31,795 nt of DNA from NCBI GenBank assembly GCA_949840605.1, contig CATKXN010000018.1, forward strand, positions 1 to 31,795, read 5' to 3'. Below are positions 7,629-14,278 of the stretch, one piece after another. Each line of letters opens with the position of its first letter. Position 1 is the first letter of the stretch. The position numbers and the translations under genes are program-made. Source of the stretch: an uncultured Alistipes sp. (lineage in GTDB: Bacteria; Bacteroidota; Bacteroidia; Bacteroidales; Rikenellaceae). Under the pieces are notes generated by a model, which worked only from the letters and a program-made list of their open reading frames with translations, was not told the DNA's origin and ran no database searches.

Positions 7629-8356
7629 AGGCCCTGATCCATAAGATACTCTACCGGACGCTTCCGCTCGAAGGCTACCTGCGGGCCGTGAGCCGGCTGT
7701 TCTTTCTCTGGCAGCGGCTCGGCATCGGACGCTACGCCCCGGCCACGGAGTACGTCTACCACCTGCCGCAGCTGGTGCACGCGGGCGACACGTGCATCGA
7801 CATCGGCGCCAACCTGGGTTACTACGCCCGCACGATCTCGCGGCTGGCGGGGCCCGCGGGATGCGTCTACGCCGTGGAGCCCGTGGCCCCGATCCGCAAG
7901 GTGCTGAGCCGCAACCTCCGTCGCTGCGGAAACGCCGAAATAGTCCCCTACGCCCTCGGAACCGAGAACAAACCGGTCACGATGGCCAACGATTCGGCGC
8001 GCGAGACGGGTTATTTCGGCACGGGGCAGAACTTCGTCAGCGAAGAGGGCGTCCGGGCCGCCGCGGAGTTCACGGCGCAGATGCGCCGCGGCAGCGAGCT
8101 GTTCGCCGCGCTCCCGCGCCTCGATTTCGTGAAGTGCGACATCGAAGGGTACGAGGTGGTGGTGATGAACGAGATGCGTCCGCTGCTCGAAAAATTCCGC
8201 CCCGCGGTGCTGATCGAAACGGGCGGCGCGAACCGTCCGCAGATCGTCGCGCTCTTCACGGAGCTGGGCTACCGGGGCTATACGCTCGACCGGGGACGGG
8301 AAGTCCCCCTGACGGAAAATTCCACGAAAGACATTCTATTCAGATATGCGCATTGA
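7625..8356 (+). CDS. FkbM-family SAM-dependent methyltransferase
   Basis: A 243-residue protein. The SAM-binding motif [15 protein letters not shown], acidic strand VYAVEPVAP and motif [12 protein letters not shown] (the Asp-x-Glu-Gly signature) are all classic for FkbM-like O-methyltransferases, which methylate sugars or other small molecules. The N-terminal 50 residues are basic and aromatic ([13 protein letters not shown]) with no signal peptide. The ATG at 7625 is fixed by overlap with the preceding stop. Its 3' end overlaps trmD by 11 bases. Given lpxB nearby, a surface-glycan substrate is conceivable, but that is inference only. Confidence 0.88.
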   Translation: MKALIHKILYRTLPLEGYLRAVSRLFFLWQRLGIGRYAPATEYVYHLPQLVHAGDTCIDIGANLGYYARTISRLAGPAGCVYAVEPVAPIRKVLSRNLRRCGNAEIVPYALGTENKPVTMANDSARETGYFGTGQNFVSEEGVRAAAEFTAQMRRGSELFAALPRLDFVKCDIEGYEVVVMNEMRPLLEKFRPAVLIETGGANRPQIVALFTELGYRGYTLDRGREVPLTENSTKDILFRYAH

Positions 8357-9023
8357 CATCCTGACGGTCGTCCCCGAACTGCTGACCTCGCCGCTCCACG
8401 AATCCATCCTGAAGCGGGCGCAGGAGAAGGGTCTGGTGGAGATCGTCGTTCACAACCTGCACGACTACGCCCACGACCGCCGCAAGACCACCGACGACTA
8501 TCCGTTCGGCGGCGAGGCCGGCATGGTCATGAAGTGCGAACCGGTGTTCGAACTGGTCGAAAAGCTCCGCGGCGAGCGACACTACGACGAGATCATCTAC
8601 ACCTCGCCGGACGGCGTGCGGTACGACCAGCACGAGGCCAACCGGCTGTCGACGCTCGAAAACATCATCATCCTCTGCGGCCACTACAAGGGCATCGACC
8701 ACCGCATCCGCGAACACCTCGTGACGCGCGAGATCTCGATCGGCGACTACGTGCTGACGGGCGGCGAGCTGGCGGCCTGCATCATCGCCGATTCGGTCGT
8801 GAGGATCATCCCCGGGGCCATCGGCGACGAAGCGTCGGCCCTGACGGACTCGTTCCAGGACAACCTGCTGGCGCCCCCGGTCTACACGCGGCCCGCGGAG
8901 TTCCGCGGCTGGCGGGTTCCCGACGTGCTGCTGTCGGGGAATTTCGCCGAGATCGAAAAATGGCAGGACGAACAGGCCTACGAACGCACGAAGCGCCTGC
9001 GTCCCGATTTACTCGATGAATAG
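8346..9023 (+). CDS. trmD: tRNA (guanine37-N1)-methyltransferase TrmD
   Basis: Methylates G37 next to the anticodon of tRNAs reading codons that start with C, or CGG, which prevents +1 frameshifting. The 225-residue length is close to the usual size. Hallmarks are [13 protein letters not shown] at the N-terminus, [13 protein letters not shown], the trefoil-knot SAM site [13 protein letters not shown] with [15 protein letters not shown], and the C-terminal [19 protein letters not shown]. The usual rpsP-rimM-trmD-rplS neighbourhood is absent; here it lies among lipid A and housekeeping genes. One possible target, tRNA-Leu(GAG) with G37, is encoded about 5 kb downstream. Confidence 0.97.
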   Translation: MRIDILTVVPELLTSPLHESILKRAQEKGLVEIVVHNLHDYAHDRRKTTDDYPFGGEAGMVMKCEPVFELVEKLRGERHYDEIIYTSPDGVRYDQHEANRLSTLENIIILCGHYKGIDHRIREHLVTREISIGDYVLTGGELAACIIADSVVRIIPGAIGDEASALTDSFQDNLLAPPVYTRPAEFRGWRVPDVLLSGNFAEIEKWQDEQAYERTKRLRPDLLDE

Positions 9024-9026
9024 CCT

Positions 9027-9656
9027 ATGAGAACACACTCCATCCTGCTGGTTGCGCTCGGCATCTGCTGCATCCGGACCGCGGCCGCACAAGAGCCCGT
9101 CACAGTCACCTTTTCCAATCCGGTGCGGCAAGAGAGCACATTCATACAGGCTTCGGCCGACTTGCAGGGAATCTGCGCCCTCAAAACCCTCGTCACCGGA
9201 AAAATCGCCGGAAAACACTACCGGCTCGACCTCGTTCACGTCGCCGACGGCAAGGAACTTCTCCGCACGCCGATGAACGAATCGGTATGCGCATCCGATA
9301 CGCTGGAGTTTTTCCTCGCAGCGCGTTCCATCGGCACCGACTCGGTCCATATCGCTTTCCGCTCCCCGATCACGCGGCTCTGCGCCCTGGGAGTCAGCGG
9401 CACCGACCGCTGCATGCTGATGGAAACCTTCCCGGAACAAACGCCGACCACGGACGACGCCATTCCCGTGGCGGCATTCTGTCAGGGCGAACCCATCGAA
9501 GTTCCGCTGCCTGACGGAAGCGTATGCCGGGGGTTGCACTATTGCAGCGTGCGCGACGGGCATCTCCACCCCTCGAAATGGCACGAACGGTTCCGACTGA
9601 AAGACTATCTCTATTTCGAAATAAAATTCACGAACCCCTCAACGACCGAAAGATGA
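9027..9656 (+). CDS. Exported cysteine-rich protein of unknown function
   Basis: I do not recognise this 209-residue protein. It has a signal peptide (MRTHSILLVALGICCIRTAA) with likely cleavage after AAAQ. The mature part looks like a beta-rich periplasmic domain with seven cysteines (in GICAL, SVCAS, RLCAL, DRCML, FCQGE, SVCRG, HYCSV), suggesting disulfides. It begins 3 bases after trmD and overlaps lpxB by ATGA (9653-9656), so it is co-translated with them. An envelope role linked to lipid A is possible from position, but nothing in the sequence proves it. Confidence 0.8.
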   Translation: MRTHSILLVALGICCIRTAAAQEPVTVTFSNPVRQESTFIQASADLQGICALKTLVTGKIAGKHYRLDLVHVADGKELLRTPMNESVCASDTLEFFLAARSIGTDSVHIAFRSPITRLCALGVSGTDRCMLMETFPEQTPTTDDAIPVAAFCQGEPIEVPLPDGSVCRGLHYCSVRDGHLHPSKWHERFRLKDYLYFEIKFTNPSTTER

Positions 9657-10789
9657 AGTATTACCTCCTTGCCGGAGAGCCCTCCGGCGACCTGCACGGC
9701 GCGAACCTGATCCGGGGGCTGCTGAAAGCCGACCCCGGGGCGGAATTCCGTTTCTGGGGCGGGGACCTCATGGCGGCCGCAGGAGGCAGGGGCAACCTGC
9801 GGAAGCACTACCGCGAAACCTCGTTCTTCGGCATCGTGCAGGTCGTGAAAAACCTCGGCACCATCCGGCGGCAGATGCGGGAGTGTCAGGCGGATGTGGC
9901 GGCGTTCGCCCCCGACGTGCTGATCCTGGTGGACTACCCCGGTTTCAACATGAAGATGGCCCGCTGGGCCAGGGAACACGGCATCCGCACCTTCTACTAC
10001 ATCGCCCCGAAGGTCTGGGCGTGGCGCGAATGGCGGGTGAAGGCGATCCGCAAATACGTCGACCGGCTGTTCATCATCTTCCCCTTCGAGCGCACCTATT
10101 TCCCGAAGCACGGCATCGAGCCGGTTTTCGAGGGCAACCCGCTGGCCGACGCCATCGAAGCCCGCCGCGCCGCGCTCCCGGCGCCCGACGAATTCCGCCG
10201 CCGGAACGGGCTGGACGAACGGCCGATCATCGCCCTGCTGGCCGGCAGCCGCCGGGGCGAGATCCGTGCGAACCTGCCGCTGATGGCCCTGCTGTCGAAA
10301 CGGTTCCCCGAACACCAGTTCGTGGTGGCGGGCGTGGCGTGGATCGACCGCGCGCTGTACGAACAATACATGGCCGGCAGCGACATCCGCTACGTCTGCG
10401 ACCAGACCTACGAAACGCTGGCGGCAGCCGAAGCAGCCGTGGTGACCTCCGGCACGGCGACGCTCGAAACGGCTCTGCTGGGGATTCCCGAGGCGGTCGT
10501 CTACCGCACGGTGTGGTGGCAGGTGTGGCTGCGCCCCTATGTGCTGAAGGTGCCGTGGGTGTCGCTGGTGAACCTCAATCTCGGGCGCGAGTGCGTGGCC
10601 GAGCTGATCCAGTCGGACCTCTCGGTCGAGCGGGCCGAGCAGGAGCTGCGGGCGATCGTCGCAGGAGGCGCGAAACGCGGGAAGATGCTCGCCGATTTCG
10701 ACGAACTGCGCACCGTGATCGGCGGTCCCGGCGCCAGCGAACGCTTCGCGGCGCGGATGGTCGAAGAGTTAAAGAAGGAAAACCGATGA
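9653..10789 (+). CDS. lpxB: Lipid-A-disaccharide synthase
   Basis: GT19 enzyme that joins UDP-2,3-diacylglucosamine and 2,3-diacylglucosamine-1-phosphate to make the lipid A disaccharide at the inner membrane. The 378-residue length is normal. The start at 9653 gives the family signature MKYYLLAGEPSGDLHGANLI at the very N-terminus. Further hallmarks are the aromatic-basic run FYYIAPKVWAWREWRVKAI, FPFERTYF, FEGNPLAD, LLAGSRRGEI and the donor-site VVTSGTATLETALLG. A reading frame extending upstream to 9524 is a shadow of the previous gene. It overlaps both neighbours by ATGA. Confidence 0.97.
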   Translation: MKYYLLAGEPSGDLHGANLIRGLLKADPGAEFRFWGGDLMAAAGGRGNLRKHYRETSFFGIVQVVKNLGTIRRQMRECQADVAAFAPDVLILVDYPGFNMKMARWAREHGIRTFYYIAPKVWAWREWRVKAIRKYVDRLFIIFPFERTYFPKHGIEPVFEGNPLADAIEARRAALPAPDEFRRRNGLDERPIIALLAGSRRGEIRANLPLMALLSKRFPEHQFVVAGVAWIDRALYEQYMAGSDIRYVCDQTYETLAAAEAAVVTSGTATLETALLGIPEAVVYRTVWWQVWLRPYVLKVPWVSLVNLNLGRECVAELIQSDLSVERAEQELRAIVAGGAKRGKMLADFDELRTVIGGPGASERFAARMVEELKKENR

Positions 10790-11421
10790 AAATCATCTGC
10801 ATAGGCCGCAACTACGCCGAACATGCGGCGGAACTGCACGAGCAGCTCAACGACAGCGGGCGGCTGCCCGAAGAACCGATGTTCTTCATGAAGCCCGACA
10901 CGGCGCTGCTCCGAAACAACGACCCGTTCTACATCCCGTCGTTCTCGCAGGAAGTGCATTACGAATGCGAACTGGTCGTGCGGATCAACCGCGTCGGCAA
11001 AGCCATCTCCGAGCGTTTCGCCCGCCGTTACTACGACGAGGTGGGGCTGGGCATCGACTTCACGGCCCGAGACCTCCAGCGGCGGGCCATCGCCGAAGGG
11101 CTTCCGTGGGAGAGCTGCAAGGCTTTCGACCGCTCGGCGGCGATCTCGCCCTCGTTCGTCCCGCTCGCGGAGCTGGGCGGCGACGTGCAGCGGCTGCATT
11201 TCACGCTCGACGTGAACGGGGAGCGCCGCCAGACGGGCGACACGGCGGAGATGCTCTTCACGGTGGACCGGATCATCGCTTCGGTGTCGCGGTACGTGAC
11301 CCTGCGCATGGGCGACCTGCTCTACACCGGAACGCCCGCGGGCGTGGGTCCCGTGAAACCCGGCGACAACCTGCGCGCGGCGCTCGAAGGACGCGAATTG
11401 TTGAATTTCGACATACGATAA
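10786..11421 (+). CDS. Fumarylacetoacetate hydrolase (FAH) family protein
   Basis: A 211-residue cytoplasmic enzyme of the FAH fold, resembling acylpyruvate hydrolase/oxaloacetate decarboxylase (YcgM/FAHD1 type). It shows IICIGRNYAEHAAEL, MFFMKPDTALL, the metal-binding HYECEL (Glu60, Glu62), GIDFTARDLQ (Asp91), WESCKAFDRSAAISPS and DLLYTGTPAGVGPVKPGD. The length matches the short FAHD1-like group. Likely substrates are oxaloacetate or acylpyruvates. It is coupled to lpxB by ATGA and lies 1 base upstream of maf. Nothing ties it to lipid A chemistry; co-location looks like a housekeeping bundle. Confidence 0.93.
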   Translation: MKIICIGRNYAEHAAELHEQLNDSGRLPEEPMFFMKPDTALLRNNDPFYIPSFSQEVHYECELVVRINRVGKAISERFARRYYDEVGLGIDFTARDLQRRAIAEGLPWESCKAFDRSAAISPSFVPLAELGGDVQRLHFTLDVNGERRQTGDTAEMLFTVDRIIASVSRYVTLRMGDLLYTGTPAGVGPVKPGDNLRAALEGRELLNFDIR

Positions 11422-11422
11422 C

Positions 11423-12019
11423 ATGCTGCTCCACGACAAACTCAAACCCTACCGCCTGCTGCTGGCGTCGCAGTCGCCCCGGAGGCGGGAACTGATGACC
11501 GGATGCGGGCTTCCCTACACGCCCGCCCCGAAATACGACTGCGAGGAGGTCTACCCCGCCGACCTGCCCGCCGAAGAGGTCCCGCTGTACCTCTCGCAGC
11601 TCAAAAGCCGCGCCTGGCCCGGACCGCTCGCGGCGGACGACATCCTGCTGACCGCCGATACGGTGGTGGTGCTCGACGGCGAGGTCCTCGGCAAGCCCCG
11701 CGGACGCGACGAGGCCGTCGGAATGCTCGGGCGGCTGTCGGGACGCCGTCACACGGTGGTCTCGGGCGTCACGCTGCGCACGGCGGAGCGGATGCACAGC
11801 TTCGGGGCGCGGACCGGCGTCTGGTTCCGCAGGCTTTCGGCCGAGGAGATCGAACACTACGTCGACACCTGCCGTCCGTTCGACAAGGCAGGCTCCTACG
11901 GCATCCAGGAGTGGATCGGCTACGCCGCCATCGAACGCATCGAAGGCTCGTTCTACAACGTCATGGGCCTTCCCATCCAGAAATTATATGTAGAATTAGA
12001 TAAATTTTTAGACCGATGA
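11423..12019 (+). CDS. maf: Maf family nucleoside triphosphate pyrophosphatase
   Basis: A 198-residue house-cleaning enzyme that hydrolyses non-canonical or excess NTPs to NMP and pyrophosphate. Signature elements are LLASQSPRRRELM near the N-terminus, LTADTVVVLDGEVLGKPRG with the catalytic Asp, the RRHTVVSGV strand, PFDKAGSYGIQEW and SFYNVMGLPIQKL. The KAGSYGIQ and NVMGLP forms point to the dTTP/UTP-specific (YhdE) subgroup rather than YceF. The ATG at 11423 directly follows the FAH stop, and its TGA overlaps the next ATG (12016-12019). Confidence 0.95.
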   Translation: MLLHDKLKPYRLLLASQSPRRRELMTGCGLPYTPAPKYDCEEVYPADLPAEEVPLYLSQLKSRAWPGPLAADDILLTADTVVVLDGEVLGKPRGRDEAVGMLGRLSGRRHTVVSGVTLRTAERMHSFGARTGVWFRRLSAEEIEHYVDTCRPFDKAGSYGIQEWIGYAAIERIEGSFYNVMGLPIQKLYVELDKFLDR

Positions 12020-13995
12020 AACGAACCCTGCTGACCCTGCTGACCGTCCTCTTCCTGTTGCCCGCACTGGCCGACGAGGGCATGTGGCTCCCGAGCCTGA
12101 TCTCCTCGCGCATCGACGACATGCGCGCCAAGGGATTCCGGCTCACCGCCGAAGACATCTATTCCGTCAACCAGGCCTCGATGAAGGACGCCGTAGTGCT
12201 GTTCAACGGCGGCTGCACGGGCGAACTGATCTCGCCCGAAGGCCTGCTGCTGACCAACCACCACTGCGGCTACGGCGCTATCCAGCGACACTCGACCGTC
12301 GAACACGACTACCTCACCGACGGATTCTGGGCCCTTTCGCGCGCCGAGGAGCTGCCCAACGAACAACTCTGGGTGCGCTTCCTCGTCCGGATGGAGGAGG
12401 TGACCGGCCGCATCGCCGCGGGCGAGACCGCTGACGAAATCGTCAAAAAAGCCGAGGCCGAAGGTCCGGGCTACAAGGCCGCCGTCGAACAGATGTACTA
12501 CGGCAACCAGCAGTTCCTGTTCGTCTACGAGCAGTTCGACGACGTGCGCCTGGTGGCCGCGCCGCCCTCGTCGATCGGCAAGTTCGGCGGCGACACCGAC
12601 AATTGGATCTGGCCCCGCCACACGGGCGATTTCTCGATGTTCCGCGTCTATGCCTCGAAGGACAACAAACCGGCGGCCTACTCGCCCCAAAACGTCCCCT
12701 ACCGCCCCAAGAAGCATTTCGCCATCTCGACGAAGGGCGTGAAGGAGGGGGATTTCACGATGATCTACGGTTTCCCGGGCAACACCCAGGAGTATATTCT
12801 CTCGGACGCCGTGGCCTATATCGCCGAGCGTTCCGATCCGGCGAAGATCGCCGTCCGCACGGGCCGTCTCGGCATCATCTCGGCGGCGCAGGAGTCCGAC
12901 CCCGCGCTGCGCATCTTCTATGCCGCCCGCCACGCCTCGATCGCCAACGCCTGGAAGAAATGGCAGGGCGAGACGCTGGGCATCGAACGCCGCGGCACCG
13001 TGGCCTCGAAACGCGCCTATGAGGAGGCGTTCCAAGCCTGGGCGCAGGACAAACCCGAATACCGCGATGTCGTGGCACAGCTCAAAGCCGAATACGCCCG
13101 CATCACGGACCCCTATTTCGCCCGCGAGATCACGCTCGAAACACTCAGCGCGCTTCCGATCAAATACTCCGCCAAGGAGCGTGCCGAGGCGGTTTTCGCC
13201 CGCCGCAAGGCGACCGAACGCGCCCTTTACAGCCTGCAGTTCGGGGAGTATGCCCGACGCTGTCCGGCGCAGTACCAGATTCCGGAAGTCCTCGACGGCG
13301 TAGCCCGTTACGGCACGCCCGAGGCCTTCGCCGAAGCAATCTTCACGCAGGTATGGAACGAGGGCGACACCACGGCAGCGACCGCCCTGCGCGCGGGAAC
13401 GAAGCGCATGCTCGGCCACATCGGATGGCTCACGGGCACCAAATCGCTGCGCAACCTCAACAGCAAACGGCTCAGCGAGCTCTACACCATCTATATCAAA
13501 GGACTGCGCGAATGGGACGCCCGGCGCGCCTTCTATCCCGACGCCAACCTCACGCTCCGCGTGGCCTACGGTTCGGTGGCCGGATACGAGTATGCCGACG
13601 GCGAATACCACAAGCCGCAGACGACCCTCGACGGCATCATCGCCAAAGACAATCCCGAAATCTACGACTACGACATCCCGCAGGCCCTGCGCGACCTCTA
13701 TGCTTCGAAAGAGTACGGACGCTGGGCGACGACGATCGACGGCCGCAAGACCGTGCCGGTGTGCTTCCTGGCCACGAACCACACCACGGGCGGCAACTCC
13801 GGATCGCCGGTGCTGAACGCCTCGGGCGAACTGATCGGCATCAATTTCGACCGCACGTGGCGTTCGACGATGAGCGACGTGGCGTTCGACCCGGCGATCT
13901 GCCGCAATATCGCTGTGGACATCCGCTACGTGCTGTTCGTCGTGGACCGCATCGGCGGTGCGGGTTACCTGCTCAAGGAAATGAAACTCAAATAA
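12016..13995 (+). CDS. S46 family dipeptidyl-peptidase, DPP11-like (Asp/Glu-specific)
   Basis: Exported serine peptidase releasing N-terminal dipeptides, important in asaccharolytic Bacteroidales. It has a signal peptide (MKRTLLTLLTVLFLLPALA), the catalytic-His region LLTNHHCGYGAI (His82/83), Asp205 in PRHTGDFSMF and Ser595 in GGNSGSPV. Eighteen residues past the serine is Arg613 in NFDRTW. In Porphyromonas DPP11 an Arg at the equivalent place confers acidic P1 specificity, while DPP7 has Gly. At 659 residues it is about 60 shorter than the Porphyromonas enzyme, mostly between the triad residues. It is the last gene of the operon, coupled to maf by ATGA. Confidence 0.92.
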   Translation: MKRTLLTLLTVLFLLPALADEGMWLPSLISSRIDDMRAKGFRLTAEDIYSVNQASMKDAVVLFNGGCTGELISPEGLLLTNHHCGYGAIQRHSTVEHDYLTDGFWALSRAEELPNEQLWVRFLVRMEEVTGRIAAGETADEIVKKAEAEGPGYKAAVEQMYYGNQQFLFVYEQFDDVRLVAAPPSSIGKFGGDTDNWIWPRHTGDFSMFRVYASKDNKPAAYSPQNVPYRPKKHFAISTKGVKEGDFTMIYGFPGNTQEYILSDAVAYIAERSDPAKIAVRTGRLGIISAAQESDPALRIFYAARHASIANAWKKWQGETLGIERRGTVASKRAYEEAFQAWAQDKPEYRDVVAQLKAEYARITDPYFAREITLETLSALPIKYSAKERAEAVFARRKATERALYSLQFGEYARRCPAQYQIPEVLDGVARYGTPEAFAEAIFTQVWNEGDTTAATALRAGTKRMLGHIGWLTGTKSLRNLNSKRLSELYTIYIKGLREWDARRAFYPDANLTLRVAYGSVAGYEYADGEYHKPQTTLDGIIAKDNPEIYDYDIPQALRDLYASKEYGRWATTIDGRKTVPVCFLATNHTTGGNSGSPVLNASGELIGINFDRTWRSTMSDVAFDPAICRNIAVDIRYVLFVVDRIGGAGYLLKEMKLK

Positions 13996-14020
13996 AGGGC
14001 TGTTCCGGAGGCCGTGCAGG

Positions 14021-14038
14021 AGCGCCGTCGGCGGCGTT
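14021..14038 (+). terminator. Weak candidate terminator after the S46 peptidase
   Basis: A hairpin with stem CGCCG/CGGCG (14023-14027 and 14032-14036) and TCGG loop, extendable by two weak pairs, lies about 25 bases after the stop. Only interrupted T runs follow. It marks the plausible operon end, but the stem is short. Confidence 0.3.
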
Positions 14039-14071
14039 TCGCAAATTTTGACGTTTTTCGCGCAAAAATAT

Positions 14072-14102
14072 TTTGCGAATAGCAAAATAGTGTCTATATT
14101 TG
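14072..14102 (+). promoter_or_regulatory. tRNA-Leu promoter (-33 TTTG, -7 TATATTTG)
   Basis: TTTG at 14072-14075 is followed after 19 bases by TATATTTG at 14095-14102, matching the Bacteroidetes consensus in both boxes and spacing. The -33 box is embedded in a small palindrome (CGCAAAA-ATA-TTTTGCG, 14061-14077). The tRNA begins 30 bases downstream. Confidence 0.72.
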
Positions 14103-14128
14103 CACTCCCGAAAGTTGATTCGGGAGTG
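14103..14128 (+). repeat. 10-bp perfect inverted repeat in the tRNA leader
   Basis: CACTCCCGAA (14103-14112) and TTCGGGAGTG (14119-14128) pair perfectly around a 6-base loop, directly between the -7 box and the tRNA 5' end. Transcription would be expected to start inside the left arm, so it may act as DNA (operator) or as part of the precursor 5' leader. Confidence 0.5.
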
Positions 14129-14132
14129 TAAA

Positions 14133-14218
14133 GCCCAGGTGGTGAAAGTGGTAGACACGCTACTTTGAGGGGGTAGTGAACAATTACGTTCGTGCAAGTT
14201 CGAGTCTTGTCCTGGGCA
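14133..14218 (+). tRNA. tRNA-Leu, anticodon GAG
   Basis: An 86-base class II tRNA. The acceptor stem GCCCAGG pairs with CCTGGGC (14211-14217), with discriminator A at 14218. The D arm is GTGGTGAAAGTGGTAGACAC. The anticodon stem CTACT/GGTAG encloses TTGAGGG, giving anticodon GAG with G37. A long variable arm and the T arm with GTTCGAGTC follow. CCA is not fully encoded. It closely parallels E. coli tRNA-Leu(GAG). It reads CUC and CUU. Confidence 0.97.
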
Positions 14219-14220
14219 CA

Positions 14221-14250
14221 AAAAGGCGCTGATGATCAGCGCCTTTTCTC
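14221..14250. terminator. Bidirectional intrinsic terminator (tRNA-Leu and sulfatase)
   Basis: The stem GGCGCTGA/TCAGCGCC with a 3-base loop (14225-14243) is flanked by AAAA on the left and TTTTCTCTTTT on the right. On the plus strand it ends the tRNA transcript; on the minus strand the flanking A run becomes a T tract and serves the convergent sulfatase gene. Confidence 0.85.
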
Positions 14251-14278
14251 TTTTGTCATCGAAGCCCGGCACACGGCG

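Noticed and set aside
9524..9652. Upstream extension of lpxB
   Set aside because: It overlaps the unknown exported gene in another frame; the LpxB signature begins exactly at the ATG at 9653.
11953..14085. Long minus-strand open frame (about 710 codons) antisense to the S46 peptidase
   Set aside because: It mirrors a clearly functional gene, has low-complexity Arg/Val/Gly/His-rich translation and no family motif; such frames are common opposite GC-rich genes.
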